64,000 nt of DNA from Allacma fusca (Eukaryota; Arthropoda; Collembola; Symphypleona; Sminthuridae): the NCBI GenBank assembly GCA_947179485.1, contig OX359246.1, positions 21,886,001 through 21,950,000 on the forward strand. Direction: 5' to 3'. The notes beneath the pieces were generated by a model. The model searched no databases. It was not told the DNA's origin and was given only the letters and a program-made list of their open reading frames with translations. The position numbers and the translations under genes were made by a program. Of this stretch, positions 45,744 through 58,732 are shown one piece after another; position 1 is the stretch's first letter, and each line of letters begins with the position of its first letter.

Positions 45744-45815
45744 ATTTTTCCGGGTTGTTGGAAATTATCAGCGTGTATAAAAGACACCTTTGCTGAAAGG
45801 ATATCTCATTGTGCT
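45744..45815 (+). promoter_or_regulatory. Core promoter of LDLa-3
   Basis: CCGGGTTG motif (ATTTTTCCGGGTTG, about 45744-45757), TATAAAAG at 45776-45783 and TCATTGTGC near 45806. Confidence 0.65.
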
Positions 45816-45909
45816 CTGGTAAAAGTTGGAAGTTAGACATCTTGATCAGTGATTTTTACAAAACCGAGATCTTTTCTATTTTATAACATTGCACAGTGTA
45901 AGCAGGAAA

Positions 45910-47805
45910 ATGCTTCAGAAAATTATTTCATTTTTAATTCCTGCCATCGTCCTGGTTGTTATACCGGAAATTATTTCTGACGGGCGCACCTGTCCCATTG
46001 TGAAAACGGTTAGTTACAATATACAATCAATTGTACTTAAAGAATCTCTCAGTTTGTTTGGGAACCTCTGAACTCCTCGTATTTCATGATAATTCTGGGT
46101 TATTAATTAAATTTTTTGACTCTTTTCTAGTTTGAATGTGCTAACGGTTCCTACATAGATGCCAAATTCGTATGGGACTTTTAATTTTACTGAAAAATTT
46201 TATAATAAAAAAAATAAATAATAATATTTTTGCTCTTCTTTGAAATGTCTACTGAATATTTTGCAGGAGTGTGACGGTTTCAAGAACTGTGCTGATGGAA
46301 GTGATGAGATATGCGAGGATTGCATTGCCAAACTTGGTGGAGGAGTAAGTCCAAAGATCTATAATCATAAATAATAAGCGTAGTTTTGTCAAATATTTTG
46401 AGGAAAGGGCACTAGCCCTAATTATTGGGACCAATGGAGCTGAGAATCCACCGGTTGTAGAAATAATCGTTGAATATATTCCAGACGAAGGGACAAACGT
46501 ACATAGTTGCGTTTGATATGTACATATAACAAAGATGAATATAATTTTGTTTCCTTGACAGATGTGCTGTGATACGAGCAAGTATATTCCTCCCTACTGG
46601 GTGAGTAAAAAAATGTACCCTTTACCAAACAAAATATATACAAGTGCTATTTTGCAAAATAAAAAATATTTTTAATTGAGTGAAATAGATATTTCTGTTG
46701 ATAAAATGAACCTCATGGTAAATTTATTATACTGAAGGTTTGTTAAAATATTTTTCTAAGAGGCAGATTGTAAGGAGAGAAAATAAATGGTTTAATAATT
46801 CGAAATTATCATTCAGAATGACAAATGTACATTTAAATTCACAATATTTTAAGCTTATGTTTAAATTTATGTGTAGGTATGTGATGGCTATTTGCACTGT
46901 GGTGACGAAAAGGATGAGACGACTTGCGGCTGTGAATGCGTAAGTTAATTTTTGAGCTTTCACGTAATTAGTTTGAGCCTCACGGAAGATATAATTATTA
47001 CGGCGTAAATAAATTATAATCCAACATCCAAATAATAAGCTCTCACCGAGTTATGCCAATTTTTTTGGGAGTGTTCGAATCGGGACCGGTGTTCGATCAT
47101 AAATGTTCCTCCCATCTCGGCTTATTGTTAGTGATGTGGGTTAAAAATTATTAGTCTTGCTCTTTTTAGCTGAATTATTAAAACAAATTACTTTCGGTAC
47201 ACCTAAAGGATTAAAACTTTCCAAAGTTCTTGGGATATGTGACAAATGTTAGTCCCATACTTTTGAAATTCATGTCCTAGCAAATGTCAGTCTTCATACG
47301 GTACAGATTTTGAAAAATGAATTTCAAACCATTTGTGTATACTTGGAGTAGCTTCTGGGCCTTCCAATTAGATACAGAAATAAGTCAAATCAAATTCATT
47401 AAGACTATAAGTCATGGATACAAAAGTGGCATGCCTAACATTTCTCGCAGTTCCCCTGCTTGGAGTAAAAGATGAAAACAGGCATTAAATGAAACAATTA
47501 ATCTTTCAGTTTTGTCCTAGCTCCAACGTTTGCTTAGATCCAGAATTTATATGCGATACGCGTGATGATTGTCGTAAGTCAGCTTCTGTAATAATTATCA
47601 AAATAATTGAAAGGTCAAATTAAAGGATCGACCTCACCACATCTACATTTACATGGGAAATGATTATGTTTGTTTTCACATCCTAGCTGATAAGTCTGAT
47701 GAAGATTACACATATTGTAATTCTACTATCCGGAGTGACATCGAGGGTGTGCTGGCACCACGTAAAAAAACTATCGTGCGAAGCAGACAAGTCCTGGCCG
47801 AATAG
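45910..47805 (+). CDS. LDLa-3: secreted three-LDLa-repeat protein
   Basis: Seven exons: 45910-46008, 46131-46169, 46267-46344, 46562-46600, 46877-46939, 47510-47573, 47687-47805. The product is 166 residues with a signal peptide (MLQKIISFLIPAIVLVV), three LDLa repeats and a short tail. Exon 7 runs from the SDE motif of repeat 3 straight into the YCNSTIRS tail that exon 9 encodes elsewhere, so repeat 4 and two introns have been deleted in frame. A TAG ends the tail 17 codons earlier than in LDLa-1; similarity to the longer tail continues after it. Repeats 1 and 2 lack the third cysteine, as in all paralogs. Confidence 0.85.
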
Positions 47806-48368
47806 AGCTTAAAAAAGCAAGCGAAAAGTCGAATTCGACAGAAGTAATGCTGAAGAGCCTGGAGAAATATTTAGATGATAATATGGGATTAATACTATTA
47901 AGAAATCATTCACTATCAATTGTATGTATAGATTTCAATCCTATGAAATATTATTATTTTCATAGGAATGCCTGTGTCTAGTTTAATGTGTTTGACTTAT
48001 TGTACGAAATCAATTAGCAAAATAAAAGTAGCGTATAGGCATGTTATTTCATATAATGGATGCTTCTGGGGTTGGATTCAATTATTTCAAAATACGTTGT
48101 TTGTCCTAGTCCTGATTTTAACAACGGAATGTATGAACATTTATGAATGGCTTAGCGAAATCATAAAAGCTATTATGTAAGCATCCGGAGGAAAGCAAAT
48201 TTTTGCAGAATTAAAACGTACTAGAAAGCAAAGAGTTTATTTTTAGTAATGGCAAATATCAATTAATATTTCTTTTATTAGTACTGTCACTCAAAAGTCT
48301 CCAAAATACTTTCAAATGAGCAGGTTAAAAAATAAGCGAGTGAATATTCTAGGTTTTTAGAGTACCGG
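47806..48368 (+). other. LDLa-3 3' region
   Basis: AATAAA at 48021-48026 is the likely poly(A) signal, at the same place as in LDLa-1 and LDLa-2. No other gene; a small open frame at 47968-48180 spans this UTR-like DNA and has no support. Confidence 0.55.
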
Positions 48369-48720
48369 ATGGAATCTGTAGATTTTGTGAGAAGGAGCAG
48401 ATCAAGAAATAAAATGGTTTTAACCAGAATGGATACCAATATTAGTGCTGGAGAGGCAAATACAGTCACGAGCCTATCATTTCAGCCCACCCCAGCGAGT
48501 ACAACTCATCCAGTAGTCCCAATCCAGATAATTAAGTTACCCGAGGTACATAAGTTCCAAAGTTTTCGGGGCAATGAGAACACTAGATAAAATTTAAGAA
48601 TAGATTAGAGAATGCAATTCATGATCCTACCGACCTCAAAGATTCAAGTAAGCTTCAGTATCTATTAGCATATTTGGTATCAACGCAGAACATTCTCGAT
48701 GACATTCACTGATTCACATG
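48369..48720 (+). pseudogene. Probable BEL/Pao-type gag relic
   Basis: A 73-codon frame ends with IIKLPEVHKFQSFRG, resembling the LPxxxLPxFxG motif at the start of BEL/Pao Gag proteins. After a frameshift, 48603-48720 continues RLENAIHDPTDLKDSSKLQY and LLAYLV, matching the next part of that domain in order. Frameshift and stops show it is decayed. No LTRs seen. Assignment is from motif resemblance only. Confidence 0.45.
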
Positions 48721-48774
48721 AGCATCCGTCTATCACATTACAAATATTTAAGTGCAAACTTCTCGAACAATTTA

Positions 48775-50250
48775 TAATTATTTACAGACTATTAAATACA
48801 CATCTGTACATATGTAGATATAATGCACGTATGTATAAATAAAGCTTTTTTTCATTATTAAAATTGTGCTTCAAAAAATCCGGAAAATCTAATGTTCACT
48901 TTATGTTGAAATTTTTAGGGAAATATACGAAGACAAGTTTTATTGTGTGTGTATTAAATTTTTACCGTATAATTTGTCTATGCGGACTTTTACTCTAATT
49001 ACAATTCATACAATGGATTTTTTAGCATTATAGTTATTCCTGGTGATTAATAAATTTCATTCCCGTGCCTACAATCACGGAAGACATTTCCATCAGGAAA
49101 ATGCAAGCCTTAATAGTTCGAATACTGCACATTTTATATACAAATAAATGTACATACATAAGTACAATTACTGCATTTTCAAATCGACATTGGGAGAATT
49201 CCGAGCAACATTTCCGGCCCAGGAGAACTTCAATTTCAGACTCCCGGTGTGTTCTAATAATTGTTTATTTTAGTGGAGGGATTAGTTTAGAAATAGTTGT
49301 GCTAATAATTATACGTCAATGAATATCCTCCAATTTGGTGTTGTAGAGCCATAATTTATTTATTTATTCGAATTACGGATTCTGAGCCCGAGCGGCTCTT
49401 GATCACAAAATCATAGTTATTTGGTACGCTCTCAAAACCCTCAACCCACCCAGTAAATTTGTCCGTAATGAACTGCAGTACAAATAAGGAGGCTTAAAAG
49501 GATACAACATCAAGTCTCTCAAATTACATTCGAAATTGATAATAAAAATAGTAATTATTTCAATTGAAAATCCTACGAAATAGTAAAATGTCAACTGGAA
49601 CGATGAAATGGATTCACTTCATGTTTCAATGAGCATCACAACGTTAACCCAACCGTTAAAAAGAAAATGGTCAAGTTTGCTTGGATCAAATTAAAACGCA
49701 CTCTCACTAATAATACAGAGAGTGTTTAAATTAATTTTGACTCCCGGCTCTCGCCGGAAATGCAAACACATTTATCCTGTCAATAAATTTGACATGTGTA
49801 ATTTTTTTTTCAAAATTATACCTTCCTATTGACACTAAATAGTAGTTTACAAAATATTTTTGTCAGATAGGAAGAAGATTGCATTTAGACTTAGAGCATT
49901 ACTGGGGCCCTAGACGTAAAAAGAACAACAAACAAATAAACTATTTTATTTCAGGAATAAAGTCAAAGATTGGTAACAGTAATTATTTGTAAAATTATTA
50001 ATATTGCAGATTTCACTGAGACTATTGACCAGAAATGAGCAAATGTTTCCTGGATTGTTCCAGGAAGCTAACGCTCTTTATCTGATTTTGACCTTACTCC
50101 ATCCACTCTTATACAACATTTAACCACAGGATTGCAAATTATTCTGTCTTTTATCATGTGAAAAATATTTATTCACAAATCAGTACTGTCCCTTATTACT
50201 GCTTTGATTTTGAAACAGTAGGTAGTAGGATTTGTGATGAGTTGTTTGTG
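48775..50250 (+). repeat. Spacer between LDLa-3 and LDLa-4
   Basis: 48775-49160 is a diverged copy of the spacer repeat at 16440-16870. 49750-50250 matches the DNA normally found between P450 and LDLa (compare 2320-3330). No P450 exon or relic is seen here, so this cassette has lost its P450. Confidence 0.5.
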
Positions 50251-50254
50251 TCAT

Positions 50255-50327
50255 ATTTTCCGGGTTGTTGATAAATTATCAGCATGTATAAAAGACACCT
50301 TTGCTGAAAGGAAATCTCATTGTGCTC
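50255..50327 (+). promoter_or_regulatory. Core promoter of LDLa-4
   Basis: ATTTTCCGGGTTG at 50255-50267, TATAAAAG at 50287-50294, TCATTGTGC near 50317. Confidence 0.65.
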
Positions 50328-50420
50328 TGGTAACAGTTGGAAGTTAGACATCTTGATTAGTAACTTTTACAAAACCGAGATCGTTTCTGTTTTATAACAT
50401 TGTACAGTGTAAGCAGGAAA

Positions 50421-53400
50421 ATGCTTCAGAAAATTATTTCATTTTTAATTCCTGCCATCGTCCTGGTTATTATACCGGGAATTATTTCTGACGAGATCAC
50501 CTGTCCGAATGTGACGACAGTTAGTTACAATACCTAATTACTTGTATTTACAGAATCTCTCAGCTGTTTGAGAACCTCTGAACTTCTCGTATTTCATGAT
50601 AATTCTGGGTTATTAATTAAATTTTTTGACTCTTTTCTAGTTTGAATGTGCTGATAAAGCCTACTACATAGATGCCACATTCGTATGGAACTTTTAATTT
50701 TACTTGAGCATATTATAATTCACAAAAGTTAAATATTTGATTATGATTGTAAAATTTATGATTTTTGCTCTTCTTTGAAATTCTTACTGAATATTTTTCA
50801 GGAGTGTGACGGTTTCAAGAACTGTGCTGATGGAAGTGATGAGATATGCGAGGATTGCATTGCCAAACTTGGTGGAGGAGTAAGTCCAAAGATCTATAAT
50901 CATAAATAATAAGCGTAGTTTTGTCAAATATTTTGAGGAAAGGGCACTAGCCCTAATTATTGGGACCAATGGAGCTGAGAATCCACCGGATGTAGAAATA
51001 ATCGTTGAATATATTCCAGACGAAGGGAAAAACGTTGTTGCGTTTTATATGTACATATAATTAACAAAGATGAATATAATTTTGTTTCCTTGACAGCTTT
51101 GCTGTGATGCGGGCAAGTATATTCCTCCCTACTGGGTGAGTAAAAAATGTACCCTTTACCAAACAAAATATATGCAAGTGCTATTTTGCAAATTAAAAAA
51201 TATTTTTAATTTGAATGATATATATTTCTATTGATAAAATTAAAAACCTTATGGTAAATTCTTTATACTAAAATTTTGTTACAATATTTCCGAGAGACAA
51301 AAATTACCTGGTCAAAAAGAAACATTCTCCAGGAAATATGGAGGGATTTTCTAAAAGTATGAACACATTTCATGCCTTTGTTTAAATTTATGCTTAGGGA
51401 GTGTTCATTAATGATGTCATTTATGGGGTCGGTCAGTCAAACATAAAAAATATGACATGTAATGACATGTATGTATGCATCACTGCGGCTAATGATGACC
51501 GTCATTGCCAAAACATAATTAAAAATCCGCAAGCACTCCCAGATTTCCGAGACCACAGCTGGAACCATCTAGTATAAAGCACAAGTAATGTGCACAAGTA
51601 AACACTGAGATTGAATCGAAATCTGCATGTTGCTATGCATAAACGGAGCCATATGGAAATGGAGCATGTAAATACCTTTTCTAGAAATTACGAAACGTCA
51701 ATATAGATTTATGTTTTACGTTTTGCATGTAGTTAAAAGCCAGTTTATCTTACGATTGCACAAAACTTGATAGGCAGCATTTTAGATTCAAAACCAGTTT
51801 TATTAGTTCGGTGACAAATCCCAACATTTGTTTGGTGAAAGAGTTCGAAACGATTTTAAGACTCATGACACCAACCAAGACACAGTCCAATGGCCACAAG
51901 TGGCCAATCTTGCGAAAACTATGGAAGGAATCAAGGATATGTTCCACAGGTGAGTTTTCCCAAACATTTAGGTCTACCGAGTACAATGATGATTCATCAA
52001 AAAGATTCAAATTACAAACTGAAATAACATGAATCTTTCTGAAATGCAGGTAAACTTGCCGATGAACAGTGTGCAAAGTTTTGAAAGGAAAATAAAATTA
52101 GCAGTGAGGAAATTGATATGAAAATACAGGAACTAAACGCTATTATTGACACAAATAAATCAAGAAATCCTATTCTGGAAGCCTTTCGACGAAACAAAGG
52201 ACCCAGTCAAAGCAAGCAGTTGAACAAGGATGTTGTTACTCCAATGGAAATGGCATGTCCTCCTATTGAACAAATTTTTGAACAACAGTGTAATCAACTT
52301 TTAGAGGAAATTACCATTGAGACGGAGGAATCGAGTCAACCAACCGCTGCTACTCCTAAGCAAAATCAACTTAAAGATGAGTATCGTAAAGTCTTGGATG
52401 AATTTTCGTTATTGTGTAAGCTGAAGTCACGAGTTGGAATTAATAATTTTCAGCAAAAGCGAATAAAATATCTTCGGAACAGAAAAGAACCGCTTCGTAA
52501 GAACGTTCGAAAGCTACGAAAAAATCAAAAAACCAGCAAAAACTACGTCAAAAGAAGAAAACACAGATAGAAAGTATCATGAACGAAAATCCAGAAATTG
52601 CTGAGAAACTCCGAAGTTGTAATAAAGAGAAGCAAGGGAGACCGAGGCTTGAGGAAACACAACCAGGATTGCTGGAAGCAATAATTCAAATTGTTTCTAC
52701 AGACGCCTCTGCAGATGAGAAGCGCCGAACCGAAACACTACGGACTTGTCAGAATTTATCTTCTCTACAAACCGAGTTACAAAGACAAGGTATAGGAATT
52801 TAATTCACTTATACAAAATATACAGGTACTGTCCATAGTTCCACGATGACCGAACGTTTTGTTTGAATATTTTTGCTATTGCGGTTTGAATGGTCAGAAA
52901 ATAGCTTCAAGGTGCCGAACCTTGGGTGGTGATGCCAAAAAATGATGCATGAGGGGGAAAGTCTCATTTGTGCTTCAAAAATTCCACTTTCCATTCCAAT
53001 CTCCAATTTACTGTAATATAAATAGCAGGGATAAAGGACAGGAAAGTTCATTATTAGTAACTGTAACGATAAGTACTATTTTTGCTACGTTCACTTCAAT
53101 GTGTCTTAAAAACAATTCGACCTTCGGAAATTCGAAATAGCGTAAATTATATGTATACGTTGAGACAGGGTCCACCCAACCCGGACTGGTTGGGTTTAAA
53201 AAGATATCAAATCTTGCTGATTTTATAGCACAAATGACTTTTACCAGTTTTTTTACCAGGCTTTGTTTTTTGATACCGTGTTCAATCTTCGATTCCGTAT
53301 AGCTATTTGCTGACCATTCATACCTACTAGCAAACAATTTGATCTCGTGTTTTAAAACGTTTAAAACAATTCGGTAAAATTTTGATACGATACCACGGAA

Positions 53401-56400
53401 CTATGGTACTGTCACCTGACCACACATTCAAACGTATTTATAACCATATTTATTTCAGGTTTCACGCTCAGTAGATCCGGTTTGTATTTACGGTTGCTCC
53501 CAAAGCGTGCATCTTCTCACGAAGGACAAAAGCATGTCAAAACCGTTCCTGTCCGATTGGTAAAAGCTCAAAATACATTGCGAAAACATCACGAGGACAA
53601 ATGGTTTGCTGCGGCTCAAATTGGTCACTTAAAGGACGTGGGAGAATTAATGGGGGGAGCAAATGTTGCCGTTATAAGCATGGATGATAAAGCCAAAGTC
53701 GATATTGGAAAGACGGCAGCAAAACTGCAAACACCTTTGGTCATGAAAGTTTCTTACGAAATACGAATGTCCGATCATGACTGGTGTGTGGCAACAAGGC
53801 ACAAGCTAATTCCCAGTGTATATGCCGGACTTGACTTTAAGGACAAAATCAGTTATTCAGGCCCAACTTACATCGCTATACGCTCAGGAAAACACGATTC
53901 GAGCACCGCCAAATCTCACACCGTCGATTTACGTACAGTCGTTCATCTTCCGGAATTTGAAAAATGTTGCAAGATCAATGGCGTCATTAAACCGATAATG
54001 ATTTTCTTCGTTGATAATGGCCCAGACCAGAGTCCACATCATCGAAAAACTCTGGACGAAGCCATATCAAATTTTGATGAATTTGACCTCGATGCATTAT
54101 TTATTGGTGCAAACGCCCCCCACCACTCAGCATACAATCCAGTTGAACGCAGAATGGCTCCGTTATCGAAGCGGTTAAGTGGTGTCGTATTACCTTACAA
54201 TTACTATGGTAATCATTTAAATAATTCGAATAAAACTGTAGACCAGAATCTTGAAATCCGTAATTTTGGAAGAGCAGGGAATGTTCTAAGTGAACTATGG
54301 AATGGAATGGTCATTGACGGATACAAAGTAATTGCTAATTATATTTCGCCACCCGGAAGTGAAGTTCTTCTAGATTTACACCAAACACCAACCGAAATTG
54401 AGAGCATAATCGCTGTAAACGATATAGAAGATGCGCCGTCAGCACTTGAAAATGCAGACGTAATGTCGGGTACTGCCACCAACATATTGGTTACTACTAC
54501 AGATCGCAGTGCTCCAACTACTGCATTCAAGATCAAGGTCTCCGAGCAGTGGAAAGCTATCCATGTCAGACAATCCCAGTATTTTATTCAAATTATAAAA
54601 TGTTTGAATACCAATTGTTGCAAAACTCCACGCACCAACATTCATGAAGTATTGCATAATGGATTCTTACCACCACCTGCCATGTACTTCCGCGATTCAG
54701 CCGGTATCCACTGTGCTTCTCCGGATTCAACCACTGGAAAATTCTTTGACCTTTGGAAGCAATTAGGTCTCAGAAATATTATTCCCCCAAGTGCACCTGC
54801 GATTATACCTAATGATTACTACTGTCCAAGTGTTCGACAAAAGTTAAGCCAGCGAACATGTTCTGAGTGTGGATTGTATTTTGTATAACAGGCCTCTTTG
54901 AAAGACCACAAGAAAATTCATACAAATATTTCAAATTCTTACAATGTGGTTATTGAAGCAGCCGAAATTTTATCTGAAGCGGAACTAATAGGGAATGATG
55001 AAATAATTATTGTTGATAGTATCGAAGCATGGTGGGAATCTTTATTTGTTGAATGTCACAAAAATAGTGATTAAGAATAATGATAATTGAGTGCAGAAAC
55101 CCACACTTGTGGTGGAAATGTAAAATTCCAAAGGGAGTGCTGTCAAAGGAATAAAAAAATCGAAATCCAAATTTTGTTATTAGCATCAATAAATCAATTC
55201 CTTTAGAGACGCAATGATTTCTATGTGATGATGGTCACTATTACTGGGAGTGGGTGGGTAGCTGCATTATAAGATGACAAACAGTGACAGAGGGGTCACT
55301 GGGTCTCAAAATTCTAAGAAAACAATGACATCATTAATGAACACTCCCTTAGGACGGTGATGGCTATTTGCACTGTGAGGACAAAACGGATGAGACGACT
55401 TGCGGTTCCGAATGCGTAAGTTAATTTTTGACATAATTATAATAATTATTATTGATACTTAGGAAAGATATAATTATTCCAGCGTAAATAAATTGTAATC
55501 CAACTAGCAAGCTCTCACCGAGTTATATTAATATTTTGTAAGTGTTCTTACCGGGACTGGTCCCTGTTCGATCATAAAAGTTCCTGCCCTCTCGACTTAT
55601 TGTGAGTCATGTGGGTTAAAAATTATTAGTCGGAGATCCATTTCTTTGTAGCTGAATTATTTTAAAAATTACTTTTACAAAACCTAAAGAATTCACACTC
55701 CAAATTTGTAGAGATTTTGAGAAATGTTAGTCTGATACTATTGAACTTTATGACCTATAGCGTATTCCAATTTTAATCCGATATTTAATCAAGTCTTGTC
55801 TCTCTTAATTGAACCCAATTGACCTTAATATAACTCTCCCAAAAATTTAATTTGTCTCAGAGTGCCCCTTGAGTCTAATTACAACAAGACATTGAATTTT
55901 AATATGCAAGTAACAGTTACAAAGGATCACTGTAGGAAAATTTGCTCCAACATTTTTTTAAAATAACATAGGTGACCTTTGTTCTATCTCCTATGCCTAG
56001 AGTAATTACACCTGAAGTGTTCCTCTATCAAAGAAAAAAAACGCCTTTGAGGGCAAAACTAGGAATGGTTAATTAAAAAAAATAATAATGTACTTGGGCT
56101 AGCTCCTGGGCTTTTCAAATATAGAAATGAGTCAATTCAAATTCATAAAGGCTATAAGTCATGGATACAAAAGTGGCATGCCTAAAATTTCTCCCAATTC
56201 CCCCACTTGGAGTAAAAGATGAAAACAGGTATTAAGTGAAACAATTAATCTTTCAGCTTTGTCCTGACGGCAAGGATTGCTTACATAAGGACTCGATATG
56301 CGATAGGTATTGTGATTGTGGTAAGTCAGTTTCTGTAATAATAATTATCAAAATAATTGAAAGATAAAATTAAAGGATCGACCTCACCATATCTACATTT

Positions 56401-57238
56401 ACATTGAAAATAATTATGTTCGTTTTCAAATCCTAGATGATGAGTCTGATGAAATCGGCTGCCCGTGTGATGGTGGAGACCTGGTAAGTTGCTACTAGGA
56501 TTTAATCTTAAAAAGGGTTGATCATATGCATGAGCACATTATTTGTCAAGTTGGGATCCCTTTTAGTATAGAACAGGCTTTTGAGTCATTTTGACATTTT
56601 TATATAATTTCTTAAACTTCACTAAAAGTGAAGTATATTTCAAAGCGAAATGAAACTAAGTATTTAATAAATCAGTGCTTGCAATTTTTACTCAAATATA
56701 ATTACATACATATATGCAACGTACCAGCTTCTAAGGCTATGAAAATTCTATTGTGACCTAACTGAAGGCAAACCATTTTATAGACTACGTATTTATAAAT
56801 GAGTCCGTTGCTTTCAATCGTTTATACTTTTAAAGGAAATGCAAGAATCAAAGCAGCCACTTCTTATTTTTTATTGTACCAAACTCGTTACATTTATTTG
56901 ATGTACATTCATTTATGAACTATGTATTGTGTTGTATTTTTTTTAGTTTCTGTGCGACAATGGAGTCTGCCTCAAAAAAGAATGGGTAATTTAACATTGA
57001 GATTGTATGGGCATCCAAATGAGATTTTATGCGTCTAATCCTTGTGGCATTTGTACAGATGTGCACCCCTTTCTATGGCTGTAGTGACAACAGTGATTTG
57101 GACTATTGTAATTCTACTGTCCGGAGAGACGTGGAGGGTGTGTTAGCACCACATAAAAAACCTATCTTGCGAAGTCGACCAATCCTGCCCGAATCGAGCT
57201 TAAAAAAGAGGGCAAAAAGCCAAATTCGACGGAAGTAG
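50421..57238 (+). CDS. LDLa-4: secreted four-LDLa-repeat protein interrupted by a transposon
   Basis: Nine exons: 50421-50519, 50641-50682, 50802-50879, 51097-51135, 55353-55415, 56257-56320, 56437-56483, 56947-56985, 57059-57238. The predicted product is 216 residues. A 4 kb DNA transposon lies at the intron 4/exon 5 border; the AG acceptor at 55351-55352 is rebuilt from its target duplication, so the frame can still be spliced. Repeat 2 has lost its CDG cysteine (DGDGY) and the cysteine two after its last one (CGSEC), while repeat 3 has gained one (DRYCDC). The tail is strongly basic (LKKRAKSQIRRK). It may be functional or newly decaying; expression is undecided. Confidence 0.75.
51397..55348 (+). 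mobile_element. DDE DNA transposon with TTA target duplication
   Basis: 3,952 bp with 25-bp perfect inverted repeats beginning GGGAGTGTTCATTAATGATG. The 3-bp duplication TTA lies at 51394-51396 and 55349-55351. It carries a decayed transposase on the + strand. A 3-bp TTA target and GGG termini are compatible with Zator-like or PIF/Harbinger-like elements, but the superfamily cannot be fixed by eye. Confidence 0.85.
51804..55074 (+). pseudogene. DDE transposase, decayed
   Basis: Exon-like pieces: about 51804-51950, 52052-52789 and 53458-55074, joined at GT/AG borders. The second piece carries an in-frame TGA near 52080 and a frameshift near 52570. The third encodes SRSGLYLRLLPKR, then candidate catalytic residues D in SMDDKAKV, D in FFVDNGPDQ and E in YNPVERRMAPLS. 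The last two are separated by 43 residues. A C2H2 zinc finger (CSECGLYF then SLKDHKKIH) is cut by TAA at 54886-54888; the frame then stays open to 55074. It resembles transposases seen in arthropods and Hydra, from memory. Not expected to be active. Confidence 0.75.
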
Positions 57239-58732
57239 TGCAGAAAAGCCAGGGAAAAATAATATGATAATATGGGATTAATATGATTAAGAAATTTATT
57301 CACTGTTTGTTGTATAGATTTCATCCCTGTGAAGTATTATTATTATCATTGTAGTTGCATGTGTATTGTTTACTGTGATTTACCTATTGTACAAAATCAA
57401 TTAGGAAAATAAAAGTAGCGTAGTTATGTTATTTCACATAATGCATGCTTCTGGAGTTGGATTCAGTTATTTCAAAATAGGTCGTGGGGAGTTTTTTCCC
57501 GATCAGGAATCCTACTGATTGGCCAAATAGATTTGTATAGTTTATGGATGTTTTGATTACATGTACATACATATACATATGCAGGGTTGCAAAATTAAAA
57601 ATACCATGGCATTTTCGGCATTATGTCTGGCCAAATAACCAGGGCATTTTCATTTTATGGCATTTTGGGCATTTTTGGCACTTTGGACATATTCAGCCTA
57701 GGGCAGGCATTTTGGGAATGTTCCCCTATTTTTTCTATATGAGCTTTAGCTATCTACTCATTTTGGGTACTAAATCACAAAGCAGTATGTTTAAATAGAC
57801 AATTTTATGAATAGATCATTATTTGTTTTATAATTTTGGAAGATCTCGTTCGCATGCATGATGATGTATAATTATTATAAGACTTCGAGAGCAAACATTA
57901 TTGTAAAGATGCAACAAAAATATTAATTAAAGCTGACAAGAAATCCATTGTTCAAAATATATACTCCCTAGTGAGCAGATATCCCTGGAATGTACCGGGC
58001 ATTCTCTGTTCTCACTGTTCTCAGTGTGTCTTCTACATCTGTTTGTAGAGTTTAGATCAAAATAATTTCATTTACGATCATACATGTATTCCGATGGATT
58101 ATTATAAGAATTCTCATGTTTTCAACCAAGCGTTCAAACACTAACAGTAAACTAAAATGAGTTGCTATAAAAATATCATATTCACAATCACAGTATACAT
58201 ATAATATAATATTAAACAGTAAATATAAGCTGCGCAGACCTCCACAGCAGCACCTCGAGAGGGGGCTGGCTCTAAATCGTTGCGAAGCGCGCGCTATTTT
58301 GATTTTGTCTCACGTCATAGATACCTACATTTCGTATAAATTGGTCACAAAATATTTTGCTAACAATAAAGCAAATTCACGGAATAAAACGGGATTATTT
58401 AGTTAAGATTTAGGTCCGGACCACGGTCTTGAATCTGACCATCTGGTTTGATCTGAGCTTTGGGCCAGATCAGTTTCATAAAATCGGGATCAGACCAGAT
58501 CAGTGGCATCCCTAGGATTGGATTAAGAATGATTTAAAGTTGGCAGAAGTAGATAGGTATAATTTATAGCCATTAGTAGAGTAAATTTGTTAGGCAAAGC
58601 CATTCCAAAAATCCTATATAGTAAAGTAGGTAGGCAGAAATTTTTTCTGGGCTTATAATTAGGCTCCTATGTAAAGATGAAATTGTTTGTAGCTTATAGG
58701 TACGCAAATTCATTTGGACACATTGGTCTCAC
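57239..58732 (+). other. LDLa-4 3' region and spacer
   Basis: AATAAA at 57407-57412 is the likely LDLa-4 poly(A) signal. At 57582 CAGGGTTGCAAAATTAAAAA resembles a hAT end and is followed by irregular GGCATTTTGGGCATTTTTGG repeats to about 57715; no matching other end was found. Around 58440-58510 GATCAGACCAGATCAG repeats occur. No gene recognised. Confidence 0.45.

Noticed and set aside
47805-50421. A P450 copy between LDLa-3 and LDLa-4
   Set aside because: No exon fragment resembling P450-3 could be found here; only spacer, a gag-like relic and LDLa upstream DNA.
57582-58520. A complete hAT element starting CAGGGTTGCAAAATT
   Set aside because: No matching inverted end or 8-bp duplication was found downstream, so only a possible end is noted.
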